64,000 nt of DNA from Arcticibacter eurypsychrophilus (lineage in GTDB: Bacteria; Bacteroidota; Bacteroidia; Sphingobacteriales; Sphingobacteriaceae). Both the position numbers and the translations under genes were made by a program. Shown one piece after another: positions 46,221 through 53,269 of the stretch; positions within the stretch are counted from its first letter, which is position 1; each line of letters opens with the position of its first letter. The notes under the pieces are model-generated. The model saw only the letters and a list, made by a program, of their open reading frames with translations. It did not search any database and had not been told where the DNA came from. The DNA lies in contig NZ_MDFN01000027.1 of the NCBI RefSeq assembly GCF_001730525.1, positions 1 to 64,000 of the forward strand. The letters are read 5' to 3'.

Positions 46221-46228
46221 CAAAATTA
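46221..46228 (-). promoter_or_regulatory. Arginine operon promoter -7 element TAATTTTG
   Basis: An exact TAnnTTTG match on the minus strand in the spacer between ssb and the GNAT gene. Predicted start near 46214 gives a leader of roughly 290 nt. The -33 region is not clear. Confidence 0.55.
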
Positions 46229-46316
46229 TTGATTTTAATTTTAGTATTACCTAATCATTTACGTTTTTATTCATCTGCAAGCCAATAAACAACGAAATGT
46301 GGGTTCAAGTATTTGA

Positions 46317-46354
46317 ACAAAAAGGGCAGATTCTTTTATTTCTACCCTTTTTTT
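46317..46354 (-). terminator. ssb terminator
   Basis: Arms AAAAAGGGCAGA and TCTACCCTTTTT (one mismatch) around a 10-nt A/T loop, directly after the ssb stop and followed on the minus strand by further U. It separates ssb from the arginine promoter. Confidence 0.8.
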
Positions 46355-46360
46355 CTTCTT

Positions 46361-46795
46361 TTAGAAGGGCAAATCATCCCCCGGATCATTCGAATAATCT
46401 ACTGTTGGTTCCTGATGATTAGCGGTATTTTTCTGTTCTTCACTATGAGATTGTTCATCTCCCGGACTCTTTTTACCCAGCATAGTAAAATTATCCGCTA
46501 CAACTTCTGTCTGGTAGCGCTTTACTCCGTTCTTATCATCATAAGAGCGGGTTCTAAGTTTACCTTCCACATAAACCAATTCACCCTTCTTCAGGTATTT
46601 TTCAGCTACATCCGCTAAACCTCTCCAAACGACAATATTATGCCACTCGGTTTGTTCTACTTTCTTACCATCTCTAGTATAATTTTCCGAGGTTGCTAAG
46701 GTAAAACTAGCCACACTTGTCCCATTTTCTAAATGCCGGACTTCAGGGTCTTTACCCAGATGTCCAACCAATATTACTTTATTTACTCCTGCCAT
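46361..46795 (-). CDS. ssb: Single-stranded DNA-binding protein
   Basis: 144 residues. OB fold: VNKVILVGHLGKDPEVRHLE, TEWHNIVVWRGLADVAEKYL and VYVEGKLRTRSYDDKNG, then a Gln/Glu/Asn-rich linker and the acidic tip DPGDDLPF that docks partner proteins. Downstream of mutY by 22 bp on the same strand. Confidence 0.97.
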   Translation of the reverse strand: MAGVNKVILVGHLGKDPEVRHLENGTSVASFTLATSENYTRDGKKVEQTEWHNIVVWRGLADVAEKYLKKGELVYVEGKLRTRSYDDKNGVKRYQTEVVADNFTMLGKKSPGDEQSHSEEQKNTANHQEPTVDYSNDPGDDLPF

Positions 46796-46817
46796 AATTT
46801 AATTTTTTATTAGTCAT

Positions 46818-47867
46818 TCAAGGTACTAAGTTTCTTAGAAAGGAGAAAATTATTTTTGGCTGAGCTATCTTTTCTAAATCCTCAAAACGAATATACGACC
46901 AGTTTACTTTTTGTACTGGTGCTAAGTTAAAATATTGAATAACAATAAATTGAGCATATATAGTTTGATGGCTCAGGAGATGTTTTGCCGAGCGATGTAC
47001 TGATTCGATCCTGACCTCTGCACCAAAGATTTCTACAAATTCGGGCAAGGCCAAAACAGCATTAGCATCAAGAGCAGTATCCGTTTCAAACAAAGGAAAA
47101 TCGTATAGATTCTCCCAGATATCCTTAGGTCCTCTTTTATTCATCAGCACCGCGTTATCCTTCAAAACAACCACATAATTAAAGTACCTGGAGCGTGAAA
47201 TGCCCCCTTTCTTTTTTACAGGAAGATTTCCAATTTCACCTTGTTTCAAGGCATAACAATCCTGATTAACTGGACAAATTACACAATCAGGAGCTTTGGG
47301 TTTACAAACAAGAGAACCAAATTCCATCATTGCCTGGTTACTTAACCCAGGTTGTTCTTTATTCATGACCTCATTGGCCAGTTGGGTAAATATTTTCTTG
47401 CCCTTGGGACTGTTTATCACCTCTTTGATGCCAAAATAACGAGAAAGGAGTCTGAAAACATTACCATCAACAACCGCTCTGGGCTCATTGACAGAAAAAG
47501 AAGATATGGCAGCAGCGGTATATTCCCCGATGCCCTTAAGCAGAATCAAATCATCATACCGGGTAGGAAAAATCCCCTGATAGTTTTCCATTACGAACTT
47601 TGCCGTGGCATGCATATTTCTTCCTCTGGAATAATAACCTAACCCCTGCCAAAGATTCAAAATGTCATTTTCTGCAGCACTAGCAAAGTCAGAAACCGCA
47701 GGATATTTCTCCAGAAAGCGATTAAAATAGGGCATGCCCTGCTCTACACGCGTTTGTTGAAGGATGATTTCAGAGAGCCAGATCACATAAGGATCACTGG
47801 TATTTCGCCATGGAAGATCCCTTTTATTCTGCTGATACCACCCCATTATTTCATCGATAAATTGCAT
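46818..47867 (-). CDS. mutY: A/G-specific adenine glycosylase
   Basis: The start is taken at the ATG at 47867 (MQFIDEIMGWYQQNKRDLPW; 349 aa); the 47927 start adds 20 foreign residues. HhH and catalytic Asp: LKGIGEYTAAAISSF then PRAVVDGNVFRLL; the [4Fe-4S] motif is CKPKAPDCVICPVNQDC; the C-terminal NUDIX-like domain checks 8-oxoG. Removes A opposite 8-oxoG. Confidence 0.95.
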   Translation of the reverse strand: MQFIDEIMGWYQQNKRDLPWRNTSDPYVIWLSEIILQQTRVEQGMPYFNRFLEKYPAVSDFASAAENDILNLWQGLGYYSRGRNMHATAKFVMENYQGIFPTRYDDLILLKGIGEYTAAAISSFSVNEPRAVVDGNVFRLLSRYFGIKEVINSPKGKKIFTQLANEVMNKEQPGLSNQAMMEFGSLVCKPKAPDCVICPVNQDCYALKQGEIGNLPVKKKGGISRSRYFNYVVVLKDNAVLMNKRGPKDIWENLYDFPLFETDTALDANAVLALPEFVEIFGAEVRIESVHRSAKHLLSHQTIYAQFIVIQYFNLAPVQKVNWSYIRFEDLEKIAQPKIIFSFLRNLVP

Positions 47868-48177
47868 CACGCAAAGGTGATAAAAAGTATCAAACTTAAA
47901 ATGAGACATCAGGAATCTGACGTCCAATCAATCTAAATTTGCATTATCTCACCGACAATAGCAAGATATTTAGAATTTTGAAAGACATAACAATAAAAAT
48001 ACAAATATCACATTTGCAGCAATATAAAGTGCTCAAAAGTGCACATAACACAGATATACAGACTATTTAACCTAAATAAGCAAAATAAAAACACTATTTA
48101 TTCGTGGTATCTATCTGACATTTTAGAAGTTAAAAGAAAAATAATTGTTTTTATTTTATGATTACGAATTAAACTAA

Positions 48178-48185
48178 TACTTTTG
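48178..48185 (+). promoter_or_regulatory. HU gene promoter -7 element TACTTTTG
   Basis: An exact TAnnTTTG match 50 bp before the HU start, at the end of a very AT-rich 300-bp region (47940-48234). Confidence 0.6.
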
Positions 48186-48234
48186 CAACCCCAAAACAAT
48201 TAAGAGTTTACGTAAAAAGTTAACATAATAAGAT

Positions 48235-48567
48235 ATGACTAAAGCAGAAATTATCGCAGAGATATCCACCAAAACAGGAATCGAAAAGCTAGACGTGCAG
48301 GAAGCGGTAGAAGCATTTTTTAAAGTAATTAAAAACTCTATGGTGAATGGAGAGAATGTGTATGTAAGAGGCTTTGGGAGCTTTGTTGTGAAAAAGAGAG
48401 CAACAAAGACAGCACGTAACATTTCAAAAAACACAGCGATCATTATTCCTGAGCATTATGTACCAAGCTTTAAACCAGCAAAAGTATTTGTTGAAAAAGT
48501 AAAAAACGGTAATGTAACCAAATTGGCAGCAGCAGCTGAAGAAGCAAAATCAGCAGCAGAAGCATAA
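48235..48567 (+). CDS. HU/IHF-family DNA-binding protein
   Basis: 110 residues: MTKAEIIAEISTKTGIEKLD, VYVRGFGSFVVKKRATKTAR, ISKNTAIIIPEHYVPSFKPA and an Ala/Glu tail. Bends and compacts DNA. It precedes a TPR protein by 10 bp and likely shares its transcript. Confidence 0.96.
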   Translation: MTKAEIIAEISTKTGIEKLDVQEAVEAFFKVIKNSMVNGENVYVRGFGSFVVKKRATKTARNISKNTAIIIPEHYVPSFKPAKVFVEKVKNGNVTKLAAAAEEAKSAAEA

Positions 48568-48577
48568 TTTCTGAAGA

Positions 48578-49423
48578 ATGATAAAAGGAAAGCAGATAGC
48601 TGTAATTGGTTTAGTAGTGGTATTAATGGGGCTTTTGCTTTCATTAAACATTAAGGGGCTTAAAAAAGGAGAGGAAGGACAACATTCTGGCGAGGCAGCC
48701 GAAAAAGCGTCTCAACTTCCAATGGTAAGTGTCGAAAGTGTTTCAACAACGGCTAAGCAAGCACTAAATGCGAACTTATCAGATCAGATATCTTCTCTGG
48801 AATCCTCCATCAAATCTGCCGGAGAGCCAGAGAGGTTTAGCCTTCTTAAACAAATTGCTCAAAAATGGGATGATGTGAATCAACCCGCTCCGAGTGCTTT
48901 TTACAATGAACAAATTGCTGAAAAGGAAAACACGCTTTCCGCATGGCTTAAAACTGGTGATTTATTTTCCAGCGCTTATAGCTCAACGAAAGATACCTTA
49001 ATTCAACCTGCATTGGTTGCTAAAGCACTTGTTTCCTACCAGAAAGCATTGGATTTAAATCCAAAAAGCTTGGATGCTAAAACAGGATTAGGTGTAGCTT
49101 ATGTAAGTGGCACCCCTGAACCAATGAAAGGTATTACCCTCTTGTTGGAAGTGGTTAAGGAAGATCCTAAAAACGTGAAAGCGAATTTAAACCTCGGCTT
49201 GTTCTCGATCAAATCGGGCCAGTTCGATAAAGGTGTCATTCGATTTAAGAACGTTTTGGAAAAACAACAACTTCCCGATGCCTGGTTTTATTTGGCCACA
49301 TGTTATGAAAACCTGGGACAAAAAAAGGAAGCCATACAGGCCTACGAAACAAGCAAGACTCTTGCTGCTGATCCCGGTTTCAGCACGTACATAGACCAAC
49401 GTATTCAAACCTTAAAAAAGTAA
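48578..49423 (+). CDS. TPR-repeat membrane-anchored protein
   Basis: 281 residues. One N-terminal membrane helix (IAVIGLVVVLMGLLLSLNI), a disordered/charged segment, then at least three TPR units in 130-275 (ALDLNPKSLDAKTGLGVAYV, VKEDPKNVKANLNLGLFSIK, WFYLATCYENLGQKKEAIQA). Probably a periplasm-facing or cytoplasm-anchored scaffold; the partner is unknown. Between HU and the tiny ribosomal protein gene. Confidence 0.85.
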   Translation: MIKGKQIAVIGLVVVLMGLLLSLNIKGLKKGEEGQHSGEAAEKASQLPMVSVESVSTTAKQALNANLSDQISSLESSIKSAGEPERFSLLKQIAQKWDDVNQPAPSAFYNEQIAEKENTLSAWLKTGDLFSSAYSSTKDTLIQPALVAKALVSYQKALDLNPKSLDAKTGLGVAYVSGTPEPMKGITLLLEVVKEDPKNVKANLNLGLFSIKSGQFDKGVIRFKNVLEKQQLPDAWFYLATCYENLGQKKEAIQAYETSKTLAADPGFSTYIDQRIQTLKK

Positions 49424-49459
49424 TTAATTAACAATAAAAACATTTTAAACTAAAAAACT

Positions 49460-49549
49460 ATGCCAAGCGGTAAGAAAAGAAAGAGACATAAAATGGCTAC
49501 CCACAAACGTAAAAAACGTTTAAGAAAGAACAGACACAAGAAAAAGTAG
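49460..49549 (+). CDS. Very small basic protein, AURKAIP1/COX24-domain (bS22/mS38-like)
   Basis: 29 residues beginning MPSGKKRKRHKMATHKRKKR and ending RHKKK, more than half Lys/Arg/His. It matches the short Bacteroidota proteins annotated AURKAIP1/COX24-domain, related to mitochondrial mS38 and mycobacterial bS22, which lie on 16S rRNA. It is easily missed by gene callers. Downstream of the TPR gene and ending at a hairpin terminator. Confidence 0.75.
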   Translation: MPSGKKRKRHKMATHKRKKRLRKNRHKKK

Positions 49550-49575
49550 TCTAACTAATATATTTAGTTCAAAAG

Positions 49576-49608
49576 ACCTCCACGCTTACGCGAATGGAGG
49601 TTCTTGTG
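49576..49608 (+). terminator. Terminator after the bS22-like gene
   Basis: Stem ACCTCCA/TGGAGGT with a 12-nt loop that can extend through CGC/GCG, followed by TCTTGTGTT. The U-tract is weak. Confidence 0.6.
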
Positions 49609-49636
49609 TTATGAATCAATTCTTGTGTCATACATT

Positions 49637-49655
49637 GTCGGCTCAATAAGCCGGC
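49637..49655 (+). promoter_or_regulatory. Hairpin before rng
   Basis: GTCGGCT/AGCCGGC with a CAATA loop, ending 15 nt before the TTG start of rng. RNase E/G genes are often autoregulated through 5'-UTR stems, so this may be such an element. Confidence 0.35.
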
Positions 49656-49670
49656 ACTAAAAGAGGTAGC

Positions 49671-51221
49671 TTGGTAAAGGAATTAATAATAAATTCGGCC
49701 CCTAATGGGGTAACTATAGCTTTACTGCAAGATAAGCAACTCGTAGAACTTCACACAGAACACATTAACAACAATTATGCAGTAGGAGACATTTACCTTG
49801 GGAGGGTTAAAAAAATCATGCCCGGGCTAAATGCCGCCTTTGTTGATGTTGGTTATGAGAAGGACGCTTTTTTGCATTATCTTGACCTGGGGCCTCAGGT
49901 ACAGTCACTAGTAAAGCTGACGAAGATCGTAAAGAACGGCAGTTATAAAGAAAAATTGCTGAATAATTTTAAGCTGGAAGAGGATATCAATAAATCCGGT
50001 AAAATTTCTGAAGTACTGAACCGCAATATGTTATTGCCCGTACAGATTGCTAAAGAACCTATTTCAACTAAAGGCCCACGTTTGAGTTCTGATCTTTCTA
50101 TTGCAGGAAGATTTGTAGTTCTGGTACCCTTCTCGGAGTCCATTTCTATCTCTAAAAAGATAAAAAGTAATACCGAAAGAACCAGACTAAAAAAGATTGT
50201 TGAAAGTATAAAACCTAAGAACTTTGGGGTAATAATACGTACCGTATCCGAAGGAAAAGGTGTAGCTGAATTGCAAAAAGACCTGTTAGATCTGATCTCC
50301 CGTTGGGAACTGATCAATACAAGGCTGGAAGCTACAGAGCCTTCAAAGAAAATACTGGGAGAAATGGGCAGAACGTCCACTATCCTGCGTGATCTTTTAA
50401 ATGCTGACTTCACTAATATCCATGTTAACGACACGGTTATTTATGAAGAAATCCGCATGTATGTAAAAGACATTTCGCCAGAGTTGGAGAAAATTGTAAA
50501 GCTTTACAAACACAAAGAGTCCATTTTTGAACACTTTGGAGTAGAAAAGCAGATCAAATCGACCTTTGGACGAACTGTTAACCTTCCCGGAGGCGCATAC
50601 CTTGTGGTTGAGCATACAGAAGCATTACATGTCATTGATGTCAATAGCGGAAACAGAACAGCAAGTCCGGAAAACCAGGAAGAAAATGCTTTCATGGTCA
50701 ATAAGGAAGCTGCCAAAGAGATCGCCCGACAATTGCGACTGAGAGATATGGGGGGTATTGTGGTAGTCGATTTTATAGACATGCACAAGCCAAATAACAG
50801 GAAAGATCTTTTTGATTACCTGAAGCAGCAAATGGCACTTGATCGTGCAAAACATACGATTCTCCCACCTAGTAAGTTTGGACTGGTACAAATAACCAGA
50901 CAACGTGTACGTCCGGAGATGAACATTGTAACGAACGAGAAATGCCCTGCATGCGGAGGTACCGGAGAGATTAAGGCCAGTATTGTATTGATGGATGACA
51001 TTGAAAACAATCTGAACTATATCTTAAATGAGCAGAATGAAAAAAGTGTATCCCTCTCTGTGCACCCGTACATTGCAGCATACATCAAAAAAGGATTCAT
51101 TACCCGTCAGTGGAAGTGGTTCTTTACTTACGGGAAGTGGATTTCAGTTAAATCTTCTCCTTCCTACTATCTGACAGAATTCCATTTCACGAATTCTAAA
51201 GAGGAAGAAATTAAGTTATAA
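49671..51221 (+). CDS. rng: Ribonuclease E/G
   Basis: 516 residues from a TTG start with upstream AAGAGGT. S1 domain (VGDIYLGRVKKIMPGLNAAF, DVGYEKDAFLHY), DNase-I-like catalytic part (ALHVIDVNSGNRT, GGIVVVDFIDMHKPNN with the acidic metal ligands), and the zinc-link CPACGGTG. Processes 16S rRNA and mRNA. A terminator follows. Confidence 0.95.
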   Translation: MVKELIINSAPNGVTIALLQDKQLVELHTEHINNNYAVGDIYLGRVKKIMPGLNAAFVDVGYEKDAFLHYLDLGPQVQSLVKLTKIVKNGSYKEKLLNNFKLEEDINKSGKISEVLNRNMLLPVQIAKEPISTKGPRLSSDLSIAGRFVVLVPFSESISISKKIKSNTERTRLKKIVESIKPKNFGVIIRTVSEGKGVAELQKDLLDLISRWELINTRLEATEPSKKILGEMGRTSTILRDLLNADFTNIHVNDTVIYEEIRMYVKDISPELEKIVKLYKHKESIFEHFGVEKQIKSTFGRTVNLPGGAYLVVEHTEALHVIDVNSGNRTASPENQEENAFMVNKEAAKEIARQLRLRDMGGIVVVDFIDMHKPNNRKDLFDYLKQQMALDRAKHTILPPSKFGLVQITRQRVRPEMNIVTNEKCPACGGTGEIKASIVLMDDIENNLNYILNEQNEKSVSLSVHPYIAAYIKKGFITRQWKWFFTYGKWISVKSSPSYYLTEFHFTNSKEEEIKL

Positions 51222-51227
51222 TAGTAG

Positions 51228-51275
51228 AAAAAGGTCCAGGCAGGTTATCATACCCTTAGCCGGGACCTTTTTTTT
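51228..51275 (+). terminator. rng terminator
   Basis: AAAAAGGTCC ... GGACCTTTTTTTT with a 25-nt interior, 7 bp after the rng stop; strong U-tract. Confidence 0.88.
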
Positions 51276-51367
51276 GTTGCCATCCGCCTTTATCCCATCA
51301 CATCATAATAATTGATCTTTTTATCTGATCATGTTGTATTTTCGTACAGAATCCAAAGAAAATAAAA

Positions 51368-52756
51368 TTGGCTAAAATTAAATCAGCATATTTCTGTCAA
51401 AGCTGTGGTTACGAATCAGTAAAATGGCTTGGCAAATGCCCTTCCTGCAATCAATGGAACACTTTTGTAGAAGAAATTATTCAAAAACCCAGCAGTGCTG
51501 TACCCGAGTGGAAAGGCCCTGGGGGCACATCCAAAGTGGCAAAACCATCTGCTATACACGAAATAGCTTATACAGAAGAGAGCCGTTTAGCGACACCTGA
51601 CCATGAATTTAACCGGGTATTGGGTGGCGGCATTGTTCCTGGTTCATTAGTACTGATTGGAGGAGAACCAGGCATTGGGAAATCCACACTCATGCTGCAA
51701 CTAGCCCTTAATTTAAAAGGGAAAAAGATACTCTACGTTTCAGGAGAAGAAAGTGAACAGCAGATCAAGATGAGGGCCGAAAGACTATCTCAAGCAGAGC
51801 CTGCCAAAGATGGAACCGGCGTATTTATTCTTACAGAAACCTCTACCCAGAATATATTCAAGCAAATAGAAATTCTTGAACCCGATTTAATCATCATTGA
51901 TTCTATCCAGACCTTGCATTCGGCACATATCGATTCTACACCCGGCAGCGTATCTCAGGTACGCGAATGCGCTGCCGAATTGATGCGATTTGCTAAAGAA
52001 ACAGCGACTCCAGTTTTCCTGATTGGACATATAACAAAAGACGGATCTATAGCCGGACCAAAGATTCTGGAACATATGGTTGATACAGTACTTCAATTTG
52101 AAGGCGATCGGCATCATGTATACCGAATCCTCCGGGCAGTAAAGAACCGCTTTGGTTCTGCATCAGAGCTAGGTATCTATGAAATGCAGGGCGTAGGCTT
52201 ACGCGAAGTCTCTAACCCCTCTGAAATTTTGCTTTCACAGCGCGATGAAGAACTTACCGGAATCACCATTTCAGCAATGTTAGAGGGCGTTAGACCCATG
52301 CTCATCGAAACACAAGCACTCGTAAGCGCCTCTGCATATGGCACCCCCCAACGTTCTGCTACCGGTTTCGATACCAAAAGAATGAATATGCTGCTGGCTG
52401 TACTCGAAAAACGATGCGGTTTCCGCTTAAGTGCAAAAGATGTGTTTTTAAATATTGCCGGTGGATTACGGGTCGAAGACCCTGCTGTTGACCTGGGCAT
52501 CATAGTAGCCATTATATCTTCCCATGAAGATATATCCGTTTCATCCAAGATCTGCTTTGCAGCCGAAGTAGGATTATCAGGCGAAATAAGAGCTGTAAAC
52601 CGCATTGAACATCGCATAGCGGAAGCTCAAAAGCTAGGATTCGAAGAGATTTACATCTCTAAATACAATCTAAAAGGCATTGACCGTACCAGGTACACCA
52701 TTGAGATCAAAACATCCTCTAAAATAGAAGATGTTTTTGCTTCGCTTTTTGGGTAA
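51368..52756 (+). CDS. radA: DNA repair protein RadA (Sms)
   Basis: 462 residues from a TTG start. N-terminal C4 zinc finger CQSCGYESVKWLGKCPSC, RecA-like core with GGEPGIGKSTL and SIQTLHS, the RadA signature RAVKNRFGSASELGIYEM, and a C-terminal Lon-protease-like domain (FLNIAGGLRVEDPAVDLGII). Branch-migration helicase in recombination. Confidence 0.96.
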   Translation: MAKIKSAYFCQSCGYESVKWLGKCPSCNQWNTFVEEIIQKPSSAVPEWKGPGGTSKVAKPSAIHEIAYTEESRLATPDHEFNRVLGGGIVPGSLVLIGGEPGIGKSTLMLQLALNLKGKKILYVSGEESEQQIKMRAERLSQAEPAKDGTGVFILTETSTQNIFKQIEILEPDLIIIDSIQTLHSAHIDSTPGSVSQVRECAAELMRFAKETATPVFLIGHITKDGSIAGPKILEHMVDTVLQFEGDRHHVYRILRAVKNRFGSASELGIYEMQGVGLREVSNPSEILLSQRDEELTGITISAMLEGVRPMLIETQALVSASAYGTPQRSATGFDTKRMNMLLAVLEKRCGFRLSAKDVFLNIAGGLRVEDPAVDLGIIVAIISSHEDISVSSKICFAAEVGLSGEIRAVNRIEHRIAEAQKLGFEEIYISKYNLKGIDRTRYTIEIKTSSKIEDVFASLFG

Positions 52757-52817
52757 TAGACAGGTAAAAAAAGCTTTTATACTAAAATATAAAATTTAAA
52801 AACGGATCATTTTTAAG

Positions 52818-52858
52818 AAAACAGGTTGCCTCTTTCAAAAGAGACAGCCTGTTTTTTT
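52818..52858 (+). terminator. radA terminator
   Basis: AAACAGGTTGCCTCTTTC with a complementary AAGAGACAGCCTGTTT arm, then TTTTTT; about 65 bp after the radA stop. Confidence 0.85.
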
Positions 52859-52954
52859 ATTGTAAGGAATCAGGGTAATTTTGCATCAATAAGGTTGGTT
52901 CGCATCCGGCTGAAACTATACCATCTTATACATAGATTATTATTGAAACTGAAT

Positions 52955-53032
52955 TGAATCTGTGTTGAGTCCGTATTAAGTCCATGTATTCACGTAAAAA
53001 CATGGACTTAACACGGATTCAACCTAGATTCA
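52955..53032. repeat. 32-bp imperfect inverted repeat
   Basis: Arms 52955-52986 (TGAATCTGTGTTGAGTCCGT... to TTAAGTCCATG) and 53001-53032 match at 28 of 32 positions, with a 14-nt loop. It lies in the radA-carB spacer (52757-53269) beyond the radA terminator and has no U-tract. Shape suggests a small mobile or REP/MITE-like repeat. Confidence 0.75.
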
Positions 53033-53181
53033 TTATACAATTAATAACAATCAGAATATAAGATCATACCTTTTTGACTTAATCAGAAAGGTATTTCTAA
53101 GCTCTTTGGGTCCGTGCAAAACCAAAACCACATTTTCGTCAAATCAAAACTCTTGACCTCGTAAATTAAATCAAATCCCAA

Positions 53182-53212
53182 CAAAAAAACCTGGCTCAAA
53201 CGAGACCAGGCT
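53182..53212 (-). terminator. carB terminator
   Basis: On the minus strand AGCCTGGTCTCGTTTGAGCC then AGG and seven T; stem CCTGG/CCAGG with extra pairs, about 60 bp after the carB stop. Confidence 0.75.
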
Positions 53213-53269
53213 TTACAATAACTTAAAATAATATTAGACCCTCTCCATATTGAAAAAGTCCAAAACTTT

